The notes: a model not told the origin generated them from the letters alone. A DNA stretch of 64,000 nucleotides from Nitrospiria bacterium (GCA_919902495.1 CAKKRC010000018.1:64580-128579), one strand, 5' to 3'; shown: positions 37,942-46,710, counted from the stretch's first letter. A program made the numbers and translations.

Positions 37942-38766
37942 ATGGATAAGGACGCCGGCTCCCTGAACAAGAAGGTTGAGGATTTTCTCCAGGTCTTCAG
38001 AAAAGGGGAAGAATTCACCCAGGAACTGCTCAGAGAGAACGAGAAGCTCAGATACCGTCTTGCCCAGCATGAAGAGGTGTCGAAATTCTCTGGTCGCGAG
38101 GGTGATTTCAAGCTGCACACCATGGAAGAACGGCTCCGGTTTCTGGAGGATGAGAACAAGAACCTTCTTGACCGGTACCGACAGGTAGAGGAGGAGAACA
38201 AGGATTTTGCCAGCCGCTATATTGAAGTGGAGGCGGAGAACAATAATCTGGCGAACCTCTACGTGGCGAGCTACCAGCTGCATTCTACCCTGGACTTCAA
38301 CGAGTCCCTGAAGATCATCCTCGAGATCGTCATGAACCTGATCGGCGCCGAGGAATTTTCCATCATGATGCTCGATGAGAGCACGAACGAGCTGTCGATC
38401 GTCGCCCAGGAGGGCATGGGTCCGGAAGCGCATGAGAACATCAAGATCGGAGAAGGGGTCATCGGGGACGTGGTGAAGAACGGCGAAGCCTTTTACCGCG
38501 AAGGGGACCCCACGGACCTCAGCGGCGTCGATTACAGCCACCCGCTGGTCTGCATCCCGCTCAAGATCAAGGAGCACGTGATCGGCGCCATTGTCATCTA
38601 CAAGCTCCTCATACAGAAGACACAGTTCTCCAACATGGACTTCGAGCTGTTCTCCATGCTGGCCGGCCATGCCGCGACGGCGCTCTTTTCTTCGAAGCTC
38701 TATTCTCAATCGGAGCGCAAGCTCTCCACGATCCAGAGCTTCCTCGATCTGCTGAAAGAGAAATAA
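37942..38766 (+). CDS. Coiled-coil GAF-domain protein
   Basis: A 274-residue soluble protein. Residues about 5-105 are a long coiled coil (ELLRENEKLRYRLAQHEE, LEDENKNLLDRYRQVEEEN). Residues about 110-255 are a GAF domain (EEFSIMMLDESTNELSIVAQ, GEGVIGDVVKNGEAFY, IPLKIKEHVIGAIVIYKL). A GAGGAGG ribosome binding site precedes the ATG. It is followed 12 bp later by a CheY gene. A signal-relay or scaffold role with that receiver is inference; similar coiled-coil GAF plus CheY pairs occur in other chemosensory loci. Confidence 0.85.
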   Translation: MDKDAGSLNKKVEDFLQVFRKGEEFTQELLRENEKLRYRLAQHEEVSKFSGREGDFKLHTMEERLRFLEDENKNLLDRYRQVEEENKDFASRYIEVEAENNNLANLYVASYQLHSTLDFNESLKIILEIVMNLIGAEEFSIMMLDESTNELSIVAQEGMGPEAHENIKIGEGVIGDVVKNGEAFYREGDPTDLSGVDYSHPLVCIPLKIKEHVIGAIVIYKLLIQKTQFSNMDFELFSMLAGHAATALFSSKLYSQSERKLSTIQSFLDLLKEK

Positions 38767-38778
38767 CGGAGGTTTTAC

Positions 38779-39162
38779 ATGCCGGAATATAATTTTCTGG
38801 TCGTTGAAGACTCCCCTACCATGCGGCAGCTCATTACCTTTGCCCTGAAGCGCATTCCCGGGAGCAAGGTCATCGAAGCGAATGACGGCATTGATGCGCT
38901 AAAGAAACTATCGACCCAGAAGTTCGATATTATCCTTACCGACATCAATATGCCCATCATGGATGGCCTCAAGCTCGTCTCCATGGTCCGCAATGACCCC
39001 GTACACAAGGCAATCCCCATCATCATCATCACCACCGAGGGCGCCGATGAGGACCGGAAGCGCGGCCTTGCCTTGGGTGCCAATGCCTACATCGCCAAAC
39101 CCATCCAGACAGCCGACCTCCTGAGCGTCGTGAACCAGATCATCAGCGGTAGGAGCGCGTAG
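38779..39162 (+). CDS. cheY: CheY-type receiver
   Basis: A 127-residue single receiver: VVEDSPTMRQ (acidic pair), phospho-Asp in IILTDINMPIMDG, Thr in IITTEGADED and Lys in IAKPIQTAD. GGAGG precedes the ATG by 7 nt. It closes the long chemosensory locus. Confidence 0.94.
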   Translation: MPEYNFLVVEDSPTMRQLITFALKRIPGSKVIEANDGIDALKKLSTQKFDIILTDINMPIMDGLKLVSMVRNDPVHKAIPIIIITTEGADEDRKRGLALGANAYIAKPIQTADLLSVVNQIISGRSA

Positions 39163-39489
39163 CAGTATACTCCGCATGACGTACATCCACGAGGCCGCAG
39201 CAGCAGCGGTTTTCCCTTCCCTCCCGAGACGCCGCCCGGATCAAAATCATCCACGACAGCTTTTGCGCCGCCTAGTCCCAGGCCCCGTTTGGTATCTCAA
39301 CGGCCAGAAACGATCATTGGGTCCCGAAGGCCGCTGCCGCTTCTGCAGTGCCCGGGACACTTGGTTCGAAAAAAACAGGCTTGCATTTCCCGAAAAAAAC
39401 AGTAATATCCAGCTTGTCAATAATATGCGGAGCGCCCATCACCTTGTGCTGATCGGGCGCTTCGTTACCTACGAACAAGGAGACCGATG
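39163..39489. other. Gene-free spacer after cheY
   Basis: Open frames here lack ribosome binding sites and protein-like composition. A hairpin GAGCGCCC/GGGCGCTTC lies at about 39430-39465 just upstream of the lipoprotein gene, and a short direct repeat with CGAAAAAAACAG occurs twice near 39367 and 39390. No further function is assigned. Confidence 0.45.
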
Positions 39490-39846
39490 ATGAAATTGTC
39501 CAATCTGGTAGTTGCAGCAGCTGTTGTGGTGTTGATCGGCGCAGCCGGTTGTAAATCAGCCAAGCAGGAAGCCCCGGCACCTGTGTCCCAGTCGCAGCCC
39601 GCGGGACATGCGGTTCCGGCCGGCGATTCCCTTTCGGGGAAAGTGGTGGAAACGATGAATTCCGGCGGGTATACCTATGTTTCTATAGAGAATGGCGGGA
39701 AGAGGACGTGGGTTGCCTTGCCGGACACGAAGGTCAAGGTCGGACAGCAGATCACCTGTCAGCCCGGCATGCCGATGCAGAATTTCACGAGCAAGACATT
39801 GAATCGCACGTTCGACAGCATCATCTTCTCCGGCGGCATCCTGTAA
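39490..39846 (+). CDS. Small lipoprotein with NrfJ/OB-fold-like domain
   Basis: About 118 residues. The N-terminus is a lipoprotein signal with lipobox IGAAGC. The mature part has LSGKVVETMNSGGYTYVSIENGG and RTWVALPDTKVKVGQQI, a pattern common in small periplasmic OB-fold proteins related to NrfJ and often seen beside cytochromes. Two ATGs occur in tandem (39487, 39490); the second has AAGGAG at 7 nt. It is followed by a clear terminator, so it is a single-gene unit. Exact function unknown. Confidence 0.8.
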   Translation: MKLSNLVVAAAVVVLIGAAGCKSAKQEAPAPVSQSQPAGHAVPAGDSLSGKVVETMNSGGYTYVSIENGGKRTWVALPDTKVKVGQQITCQPGMPMQNFTSKTLNRTFDSIIFSGGIL

Positions 39847-39872
39847 TACCGAGGTATCGTGATGTTTCATGC

Positions 39873-39908
39873 AAAGGCCGCTGGGTCTGAGCTCAGCGGC
39901 CTTTTCTT
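39873..39908 (+). terminator. Rho-independent terminator
   Basis: AAGGCCGCTG pairs with CAGCGGCCTT over a 10-nt loop, followed by TTCTTTC. It lies 27 bp after the lipoprotein stop. Confidence 0.85.
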
Positions 39909-40080
39909 TCTAACTGCCCCGATTTTTTCTGCTGATCCTTTCTGGCTACTGGCTACTTGTTCTTCCCTGCCGGCTTCCATGGTTTACGGCAGTTCCCTTT
40001 TAAAAATCCAGGCCGGCGACTGCGTCAGAGGGTGAAGTATTTCTGATGTCTGAGCCCGAAGGGCGAGTTTCCGGTCATGA

Positions 40081-40165
40081 CTGCCCCTCACCCCCGCCCG
40101 TTGATGAAAACTCACCCTCTCCTTCCTTCCTCTCCCCTCTGAGGGAGAGGATGCGAGGTGAGGGG
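40081..40165. repeat. CCCTCACCCC/GTGAGGGGG-type hairpin
   Basis: The left arm has CTGCCCCTCACCCCCGCCCG and CTCACCCTCTCC; the right arm has GAGGGAGAGGATGCGAGGTG and AGGGGGCC. It is the same broad family as the 88-bp repeats and the element at 59270-59335. Between 39909 and 40331 no intact gene is seen. Confidence 0.65.
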
Positions 40166-40263
40166 GCCTTAATCTTCGGAGAGGGAAAAAGGGAGAGAGT
40201 GCTTAGCTATCGACGACCGAGCATGCCGTAACGGATTTTCGCCGGATGCCCTTAGAACGAAGT

Positions 40264-40293
40264 AAGGCCGGCAGAGTCGCTTCTGCCGGCCTT
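40264..40293. terminator. Strong hairpin, possible bidirectional terminator
   Basis: AAGGCCGGCAGA and TCTGCCGGCCTT form a 12-bp stem with a 6-nt loop. It lies just past the 3' end of the decayed cytochrome gene on the minus strand. The poly-T run is weak on both sides. Confidence 0.55.
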
Positions 40294-40331
40294 GCTATTT
40301 CTGAGCAGCTGTCGTGAGGAGAGCGAACTTC

Positions 40332-40539
40332 TTACGGCTCGAGCACGTGGATCTTGTCAAATCCGAATACGCCACTGCCTTGTGGCATACCGCGCAACTT
40401 TCAACCCCTGTACCTGTCGTGTTCACCTGGGCATGGGCGGCGCTTTAAGGTAAGTATTCCGACCTGCCTGCCCGTCGCTGCCTGTGCAGGAGAAGAGGAG
40501 CGCTGCTGTACAGAGGACCACGACGAAGGATGCGAACAT
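40332..40539 (-). pseudogene. Decayed small c-type cytochrome lipoprotein
   Basis: Read on the minus strand, an ATG at 40539 opens a lipoprotein signal (MFASFVVVLCTAALLFSCTG). After about 38 codons the frame stops, but the next frame continues with NTTGTGVESCAVCHK, a CxxCH heme site at 40382-40396. A second frame change right after this gives GSGVFGFDKIHVLEP and a stop at 40332, which looks like a natural C-terminus. Two single-base frame changes in an otherwise coherent monoheme cytochrome indicate a pseudogene, or sequencing errors. The 270 bp upstream of it (40540-40811) hold no gene I can support. Confidence 0.6.
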
Positions 40540-40811
40540 TTTTTCATTTTTTTCATAACCGATTCCCCCATTCTCTGGAATTCACAATGGTGAACGAGAG
40601 AGTTCTCCCGTACAACAAAAGTACGCATTAGGCAAGCAACTTCCCGGGGGGTCGGGGCCGCGCATTGCCGAGGCCGCTCGCAGGCTGGCCCAATTCCTCC
40701 ATCCGCCTGCGAAGCCCCAGGCCGACCTGAACACAAAGTTCCTGTAGCAACATCCTCCATTTTTTGGTAAAGTCCTGTCTCGGAACTTCGCATCTTTCAT
40801 CCCGTTCAGAA

Positions 40812-41795
40812 ATGAGCACTATGCCGAATACATACCGGTCCAAGAGCATCGTCTTTATCGCCGGTGTCGCGGTCATCGCCTTGGCAGTTCTGCTGTTCGT
40901 GAACGCCATGACCATCAACGACTTCAGCCGGCCTGACCAGGGCGTCCTGTCCGGCAGGTCGAACATGCGGCTGAGCCTCGCTTTCCTGCTGGTGACCGTG
41001 CTTGCCTTTGTCCTGCTTGTTGCCCTGTTCAGGACAGGCAGGCCGCACAGCGTAAGCCGTGCACCGGTGAGGACGGTCATGGCCGGGAAGGCTGAAGTAA
41101 TGATCGGCCAGAGCCTGGAAGATGCCGGCGGGCCTGGCACGCACACGTCCGGCGCGATCCTGTCCGAAACAGCCGGAGAGCTCAGGATGTCCGTTGAGGT
41201 CATCGAGGAGGAGCTGGAGGATATCCTGGAGGACGAAGCGCCTGCGGACAAGGAGCGCCTGCATGTGCTCTATGAGGAGACTGACAGGCTCAAGAAGATC
41301 ATTGCCGGCCTGGAGCAGCTGTCCCAGGCCAAAGAGATCGCCCGTGCCTCCAGGAAGGAACTCCTGCAGATAGAGCCGCTGCTTGAGGGCATCATCGAGG
41401 AGACGCGGCAGGCAGTGCGTGACAAGGACATCACGTATGCCATCGAATGCGAACCAGGGCTTAGTATGCAGGCCGACCGCGAGTGCCTCGGCCGCATCAT
41501 CGGGAACATCACGGACAACGCAGCCCGTTTCATCAGGGATTCCGGCAGCGTGACGCTGACCGCAGGCCGCAGGGAGGGGTTGGTGGTCTTCTCGGTCAAA
41601 GACACCGGAACCGGCATCCGGCGCGCCCATCTCTCGCACATCTACGAGCACTTTTTCCGCGGAGCCGGCTCGGGCATCGGCATGGGTCTTTCGATCGTGA
41701 AGGAACTGGTCGATGCCTTCGGGGGGAAGATCAACGTGCAGACTACGGCGGGCAAGGGCACGACCGTTACCGTTGAACTGCCGGTTAACAGCTGA
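40812..41795 (+). CDS. Membrane histidine-kinase-like protein lacking the phospho-acceptor His
   Basis: About 327 residues. Two TM segments lie at about residues 10-32 and 54-76 with a short periplasmic loop. The ATPase domain is complete: N-box NITDNAARF, G1 DTGTGI, and G2 GIGMGLSIVKELV. In the dimerisation helix the usual SHELR is AGELR (SETAGELRMSVEVIEEELED), so the His is replaced by Gly. It may be a pseudokinase or act only on a partner. No cognate regulator is adjacent; two receivers lie 2.4-3.2 kb downstream. The start has no clear ribosome binding site; ATG at 40821 is an alternative. Confidence 0.85.
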   Translation: MSTMPNTYRSKSIVFIAGVAVIALAVLLFVNAMTINDFSRPDQGVLSGRSNMRLSLAFLLVTVLAFVLLVALFRTGRPHSVSRAPVRTVMAGKAEVMIGQSLEDAGGPGTHTSGAILSETAGELRMSVEVIEEELEDILEDEAPADKERLHVLYEETDRLKKIIAGLEQLSQAKEIARASRKELLQIEPLLEGIIEETRQAVRDKDITYAIECEPGLSMQADRECLGRIIGNITDNAARFIRDSGSVTLTAGRREGLVVFSVKDTGTGIRRAHLSHIYEHFFRGAGSGIGMGLSIVKELVDAFGGKINVQTTAGKGTTVTVELPVNS

Positions 41796-42068
41796 CACGG
41801 GGACGCGGCGACGGGGAGACACGGGGACAAGAGAACGGCTCACGACTAAGCCTCTGACTTACCCCAGCGCCGGGCTGCTCTGATGCGATAGCCGCGATAA
41901 AGCATGCACTTGAAATGGCTCGTACAAGGGAAAAAGCAGGCCTGCACGTGCGCAGCGAAAGTGCGCTTGGAAAGCTGAATATCGTTATAAGACCACGTCG
42001 CTTGCCGGCATGCTGTGCGGCAGAGCGATGAGCTGCCCAAAAAATGATTTTACCGAGAGGTTTTTGCC
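41796..42068. other. Spacer with GACACGGGGA-type short repeat
   Basis: The first 40 bp have direct GACACGGGGACGCGGCGACG-like units, one arm of the tandem-repeat hairpin class without a clear partner arm. The rest has no recognisable gene, but ends with the ribosome binding site of the propeller gene. Confidence 0.4.
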
Positions 42069-42923
42069 ATGGACCACGCGCGAATCGTATTTACCCGTTT
42101 CAACGGGGACGGCAAGGAGATGTTCAACGACCTCTTTGCCATCGACCGGGACGGGAAGAACGAGACCCGGCTCACGATGAATCCGGGGACCGACGGGAAA
42201 TACGCCGACCATGCAGCGCCCCGATATAACAGGGACAGGACCCTGATCGCCTTCGTGAGCACGAAGAACCACGAGAGGAGATTGTACAATATCTTCCTCA
42301 TGGACCTTGCAACCCGGAAAACGGCCCAGGTCACGACCGGAGACCTCAACATCAGCAGCGTTGACTGGTCCGCCGACGACAGTCGGCTGGTGTTCGCCGG
42401 CGCCGACGAGAAGGGGCTCCAGCAGGTCCACGTGGTCAAGATGGACGGGACGGGATTCACCCGGCTTACCACCGGGCCTTCGGAGCACATGAACCCGATG
42501 TGGTCGCCCCGGGGCGATCTGATCGCTTTTGTCCGGTTCGCGCCGGGATCCAAGTCCTCCCATATCCTGGTCATGGACCCGGGAGGCAGGGAACAGCGGC
42601 AGCTCACCACGGACGATACGCTCCATGCGAACCCTTCCTGGTCTCCCGACGGGTCCTGGCTCATCTTTCGCTGCGACCTGGATACGCCCCACCTCCGCAG
42701 GCTGCATGTGGACACCGGGGAGATCGTTCTGTACGAACCTCCTGCGCGCGGAGCTGATTCGTCCCCTGTCTGGTCGGGTCATGAGGTCGTTTTTTCCAGC
42801 AGCTGCGACCGGGACGAGGCTGAGGCTGACGCGCTTGCAAACCTCTACCGGATGTCCGACACCGGGGAAAATATACAAAGGCTCACCAACGTGCAGGCGT
42901 TCGATTATTGCGGGGATTGGTGA
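42069..42923 (+). CDS. TolB-like six-bladed beta-propeller protein, cytoplasmic
   Basis: A 284-residue protein made of WD40-like/TolB blades, each with a W/RS-P/A-DG core: DWSADDSRLVFAG, MWSPRGDLIAFVR, SWSPDGSWLIFRC, and the LxTxD-type ends RLTMNPG, QVTTGD, RLTTGP, QLTTDD. There is no signal peptide, unlike true TolB, so it should stay in the cytoplasm. GAGAGG lies 8 nt before the ATG. Its partner is unknown. Confidence 0.85.
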   Translation: MDHARIVFTRFNGDGKEMFNDLFAIDRDGKNETRLTMNPGTDGKYADHAAPRYNRDRTLIAFVSTKNHERRLYNIFLMDLATRKTAQVTTGDLNISSVDWSADDSRLVFAGADEKGLQQVHVVKMDGTGFTRLTTGPSEHMNPMWSPRGDLIAFVRFAPGSKSSHILVMDPGGREQRQLTTDDTLHANPSWSPDGSWLIFRCDLDTPHLRRLHVDTGEIVLYEPPARGADSSPVWSGHEVVFSSSCDRDEAEADALANLYRMSDTGENIQRLTNVQAFDYCGDW

Positions 42924-42955
42924 GGAAGCGGGTATCTGGAATTCACGAATGATAC

Positions 42956-44014
42956 CTAATCGCTTCCCGCTGCCGCCGCGCGCTCCCTGAGTTGGCCGCA
43001 GGCGGCGGAGATGTCCCGGCCGCGTGATTCGCGCACCAGGGCCGTGTAGTGGTGGTCCTGCAGGATCTTCTGAAAACGTTTTACGGCGGCGTCATCGGGC
43101 CGTTTGAACTCGCTCCCGGGAAATGGATTGAACGGGATGAGGTTCACCTTGCACTTGATGCCCTTGAGCAGCCGGGCGAGCCGGAGCGCGTCGTCCCCGG
43201 AATCGTTCACCCCCCGGAGCAGAACATATTCGAAGGTGATGCGCCGCCTCGGCTCGAGCGGGAACCTCCTGCAGGCGGCCAGCAATTCCTTGAGAGGATA
43301 GCGCCGGTTCACGGGCATGATCCGGTCACGCGTTTCGTCGGTCGTGGCATTGAGCGAGACGGCGAGATTCACCTTTGCTCCCGCGCGTCCCAAGGCATCC
43401 ATTTCAGGAACGAGGCCATCGGTCGACAGGGTCAGCCGGCGGCCGGAAATACCCAGCGCCCGGTCAGAAGTAATGATCCGGATCGCCTTGAGCACTTCTT
43501 CGAAATTCGCCAGCGGCTCCCCCATTCCCATGAGCACGATATTGGTGATCCCCCGCGACCCTTCGTTCTTCAGAATGCGCGATACCTCCAGGACCTGGCC
43601 GGCTATCTCGAAAAAAGCCAGGTTCCTCGTGAACCCCCCCTGTCCGGTCAGACAGAAGCGGCAGGCCTGCTGACACCCGACCTGAGAAGATATGCAGAGC
43701 GTCTGCCGGTCGTCATCCGGGATGAGAACGCTTTCGATGGTGTGGCCGTCCTCGAGGCCGAACAGAAATTTGCGTGTGCCGTCCGATGATCGTTCCGTTT
43801 GCAGCAGCGAGGGAACGGTCAGGGAGAACACCGCTGCAAGCCGGTCGCGCTCGACCTTTGCGATGTTCGTCATCTCCTCGAACGAGACCGCATACTGCTG
43901 ATAGATCCACGAGATGATCTGGCCGGCCCGGTATCCCTTGAGGCCCATGGTGTCCAGTTTTGCCTTGAGCTCATCAAGGGTCAGGTGCTTTATGGAGATT
44001 CTTTCGCTTGTCAT
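42956..44014 (-). CDS. rlmN: Dual-specificity RNA methyltransferase RlmN
   Basis: A 352-residue radical-SAM enzyme that methylates C2 of A2503 in 23S rRNA and A37 in some tRNAs. The radical-SAM cluster motif is CQQACRFC. SAM-site GMGEPLAN, STDGLVPEM and the C-terminal Cys in DISAACGQL that forms the methyl-Cys intermediate partner are present. Start at 44014 (MTSERISIKH) is preferred to the upstream ATG because of the family N-terminus. It is convergent with the propeller gene, separated by 32 bp. Confidence 0.97.
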   Translation of the reverse strand: MTSERISIKHLTLDELKAKLDTMGLKGYRAGQIISWIYQQYAVSFEEMTNIAKVERDRLAAVFSLTVPSLLQTERSSDGTRKFLFGLEDGHTIESVLIPDDDRQTLCISSQVGCQQACRFCLTGQGGFTRNLAFFEIAGQVLEVSRILKNEGSRGITNIVLMGMGEPLANFEEVLKAIRIITSDRALGISGRRLTLSTDGLVPEMDALGRAGAKVNLAVSLNATTDETRDRIMPVNRRYPLKELLAACRRFPLEPRRRITFEYVLLRGVNDSGDDALRLARLLKGIKCKVNLIPFNPFPGSEFKRPDDAAVKRFQKILQDHHYTALVRESRGRDISAACGQLRERAAAAGSD

Positions 44015-44229
44015 GATTTTCCCAGCAGGCCAGACTATCATTATTCCTTTTCAAAATCAAGGCTGACGATTCCCGGCAGGATTACCGCGTTCGCTGTCGT
44101 ATTATCGGTCACTTAAAGGGCCTGTAATTAATGCAATTAATTGTTTTTATGGTATAATTCAAAAAGCATGAATGTTGCACTATGTTCCCTGTTCCGATCG
44201 AAATAACCGTTGGAGATGCTATAATACAC

Positions 44230-44625
44230 ATGAACGAAGCAACGGCACTGAAGCGGATACTCATCGTAGATGATGAACCGACCATCCTTCTGACTCTTTC
44301 CTACGCGTTGCGGACGAAGAATGTGGAAGTTATCACGGCAAGCCGTCTTGAGCCGGCCGAAGAGGCTTTGAAGCGCTATAACTTTGACCTCGTGATCGCC
44401 GATATCCGGATGTCAGGGATGTTGGGTGTGGAGGGATTGGAACTTCTCACGTATATAAAGCGGTACTGGCCCGGGACCAAGGTCATCATCATGACCGCCC
44501 ACGGCTCCGAGGAGATCCAGCAGGACGCCTACGAGCGGGGTGCCACCTATTATTACCAGAAGCCGGTCGATATTCGGGAGCTGATGCGAAAGATCGAGGA
44601 ATTGGGGATACCGCTCAAGACATAG
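44230..44625 (+). CDS. Response regulator receiver
   Basis: About 131 residues: a receiver with ILIVDDEPTILLTL, phospho-Asp in LVIADIRMSGM, Thr in IIMTAHGSEE and Lys in YYQKPVDIRE. The start at 44230 is favoured because the upstream extension lacks a ribosome binding site; the ATG at 44182 is possible. A TATAAT-like box occurs about 75 bp upstream of it (44153-44158). No output domain. It is followed by a second receiver. Confidence 0.88.
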   Translation: MNEATALKRILIVDDEPTILLTLSYALRTKNVEVITASRLEPAEEALKRYNFDLVIADIRMSGMLGVEGLELLTYIKRYWPGTKVIIMTAHGSEEIQQDAYERGATYYYQKPVDIRELMRKIEELGIPLKT

Positions 44626-44674
44626 GCCGACGGTCGGAAGACCTGGACATTCAGATACGCAGGAGGGAGAAACA

Positions 44675-45055
44675 ATGCTCAAGAAAGTACTGGTGGTTGA
44701 TGATTCAGCCTTGATACACCAGATGTATAAAATGGTGCTCATGCGCTACCGGTGCGAGATCGTCCAGGCGCTGAACGGTCAGGACGGCCTTGACAAGCTG
44801 GATAAGAACCCTGATGTGGGAATGATGCTGGTGGACATCAATATGCCATTGATGAACGGACTTGAATTCATCCAGAAAGTGAAGGCGCTCGAAAAGTACA
44901 ACACTATCCCCATCATCATAGTGAGCACCGAAGGCAAGGAGGAGGACACCAAGCGGGGGCTCGCCTTGGGGGCGCAGGGATATGTGAAAAAGCCTTTCCA
45001 GCCCAGTGATCTCCACTCGCTGATAGGCAAGCTGTTCGATGCCGCACCCGCTTAG
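44675..45055 (+). CDS. cheY: CheY-type receiver
   Basis: A 126-residue receiver: VVDDSALIHQ, phospho-position in MMLVDINMPLMNG, Ser in IIVSTEGKEE and Lys in VKKPFQPSD. GGAGGG precedes the ATG by 7 nt. It resembles the receivers at 17715 and 38779 and may serve the same chemosensory system. A terminator follows. Confidence 0.93.
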   Translation: MLKKVLVVDDSALIHQMYKMVLMRYRCEIVQALNGQDGLDKLDKNPDVGMMLVDINMPLMNGLEFIQKVKALEKYNTIPIIIVSTEGKEEDTKRGLALGAQGYVKKPFQPSDLHSLIGKLFDAAPA

Positions 45056-45152
45056 CCTGCCGATGAGGCGCTGATCGTTCGGTCGCAGGGAGTTTATTAC
45101 ATCAGACGGTAATCTGCGTCAAGATCACATAGGCAGTACGCGATGAACTTAT

Positions 45153-45182
45153 GGCCTTTCGGTATACCGGAAGGCCTTTTTG
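45153..45182 (+). terminator. Rho-independent terminator
   Basis: GGCCTT pairs with AAGGCC, with inner CGG/CCG extending the stem, followed by TTTTTG. It lies about 100 bp after the receiver gene and separates it from the Wood-Ljungdahl cluster. Confidence 0.85.
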
Positions 45183-45240
45183 TTGGTGATGGAGTTTCTA
45201 ACTTCCGTTACCATTTGTAACCATCGGTAACAAAAAATCC

Positions 45241-45270
45241 TTGACACACCCTCTTACGTGATGCTATTTT
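45241..45270 (+). promoter_or_regulatory. Candidate sigma-70 promoter of cooC
   Basis: TTGACA (45241-45246), 18-bp spacer, then TATTTT (45265-45270). It lies 28 bp before the GTG start of cooC and after the preceding terminator. Confidence 0.65.
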
Positions 45271-45298
45271 GTTGAGTCGTTCTTCAGGAGATTATCAC

Positions 45299-46078
45299 GT
45301 GAAAATTGCGATCACCGGCAAGGGCGGTGTTGGAAAGACCACGCTTTCCGGTCTGCTTGCAAGGCTCTATGCATCTGAGGGACGGAAGGTCCTTGCTGTT
45401 GATGCTGATCCCGATGCTAACCTCGCTTCCGCGCTCGGCATCTCACCGGAGGCCGCGAAAAAGGCGGTACCGCTGGCCGAACAGGCGGACATGATCGAGG
45501 AGCGCACCGGCGCGCGGCCGGGCTCATCGGCCAAGGTGTTCAGCATCAATCCCAAGGTCGACGATATTCCCGAAACCTACAGTGTGCAGCATGAGGGCGT
45601 CAGGCTCCTCGTGGTCGGGAAGTCCCGCGAGGCGGGCTCGGGGTGCTTCTGTCCGGAGAACACGCTGCTCCGGAGACTCATCAGTCATCTCATCCTCCGC
45701 CGCGACGAAGTGGTGATCCTTGACATGGAGGCGGGAATCGAGCACCTGACGCGCGGTACTGCCGGGAGCGTCGATGCCTTCATCGTGGTAGTGGAGCCGG
45801 GGCAGCGGAGCCTGCAGACTGCGCGGCAGATCGAGTCCCTGGCAAAGGGGCTCGGCGTGAAGCAGGTCTTCGTCGTGGGCAACAAGATCCAGCGCGAGAC
45901 GGACAAGGATTTCGTGCGGAAGAACCTCCCGGGGATGAAGGTCCTGGGTTTCATGAACTATACGCCCGACACGGTCAGGTCCGACCTCGACGGCAGGTCT
46001 CCCTTTGACGCGTCTCCCGGGGCCGTGGAAGAAGCAAGGAAGATCAAGGACGCGCTGGATCAGTTGATACAGAAATAA
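45299..46078 (+). CDS. cooC: CooC-type CO dehydrogenase maturation ATPase
   Basis: About 259 residues. A MinD/CooC-family ATPase that helps insert nickel into CO dehydrogenase or acetyl-CoA synthase. It has the deviant Walker A GKGGVGKTTL, switch VDADPDANLAS and the family Cys pair in GSGCFCPENT. The GTG at 45299 is chosen: AGGAG lies 8 nt upstream and the protein then starts MKIAITGKGG. It heads the folate/Wood-Ljungdahl run. A paralogue is at 58480. Confidence 0.93.
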   Translation: MKIAITGKGGVGKTTLSGLLARLYASEGRKVLAVDADPDANLASALGISPEAAKKAVPLAEQADMIEERTGARPGSSAKVFSINPKVDDIPETYSVQHEGVRLLVVGKSREAGSGCFCPENTLLRRLISHLILRRDEVVILDMEAGIEHLTRGTAGSVDAFIVVVEPGQRSLQTARQIESLAKGLGVKQVFVVGNKIQRETDKDFVRKNLPGMKVLGFMNYTPDTVRSDLDGRSPFDASPGAVEEARKIKDALDQLIQK

Positions 46079-46091
46079 ATACAGGTCATCG

Positions 46092-46697
46092 TTGGATGAT
46101 AGCCTCTCTCGATCTGCATGGCCTCGTTCACCATTGAAAGACAAACTCAGAAAACAGGTCCTGAATACGCGGTTCAACCTTACGCCGGAACAACGGCGGA
46201 ACGCCAGCGCCGAGATCGAAGCGAGGTTGTTCGGCCTCCCTGAGTTCCGCGCCGCGTCCACGGTGATGTTCTACGCGTCCTTTCAGAGCGAGGTCGAGAC
46301 GCACCATATGATCCGCCGGGCCCTTGCCGAAGGCAAGCGGGTCGTGCTTCCCCGGGTAAAGGGGAAGGAACTGGAACTCCTGGAGATCGGGATCTTCGAC
46401 CGGGACGTTGCACCCGGAGCGTGGGGCATCCTGGAACCTGAGAGCGGCAGGCCCGCGCAGCTCAAGGACATCGAACTTATTGTCCTGCCGGGCGCGGTCT
46501 TCGACGAACAGGGAAACCGGATCGGATACGGGGCGGGTTTTTATGACAAACTGCTTCCTCTCTATAAAGGAAGGACCGTGGCACTCGCGTTCGAACTCCA
46601 GCTTGTGTCGACAGTTCCCGCCGCATCCCATGATATCCCGGTCCATAAGATCGTAACGGAAAAAAGAGTCATAGACGCAAAGACCCATAAGAGTTAA
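46092..46697 (+). CDS. 5-formyltetrahydrofolate cyclo-ligase
   Basis: Up to 201 residues. It converts 5-formyl-THF to 5,10-methenyl-THF with ATP, feeding stored folate back into C1 metabolism. Family motifs are [20 protein letters not shown], the region [21 protein letters not shown] and the C-terminal [15 protein letters not shown]. The start is uncertain: the frame opens with TTG at 46092, but TTG at 46134 gives the usual short N-terminus (MKDKLRK); neither has a good ribosome binding site. Confidence 0.93.
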   Translation: MDDSLSRSAWPRSPLKDKLRKQVLNTRFNLTPEQRRNASAEIEARLFGLPEFRAASTVMFYASFQSEVETHHMIRRALAEGKRVVLPRVKGKELELLEIGIFDRDVAPGAWGILEPESGRPAQLKDIELIVLPGAVFDEQGNRIGYGAGFYDKLLPLYKGRTVALAFELQLVSTVPAASHDIPVHKIVTEKRVIDAKTHKS

Positions 46698-46710
46698 AAA
46701 TAAGGTTGGG

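Noticed and set aside
39176-39490. 104-codon open frame after cheY
   Set aside because: There is no ribosome binding site, its composition is not protein-like, and it overlaps a hairpin and the lipoprotein start.
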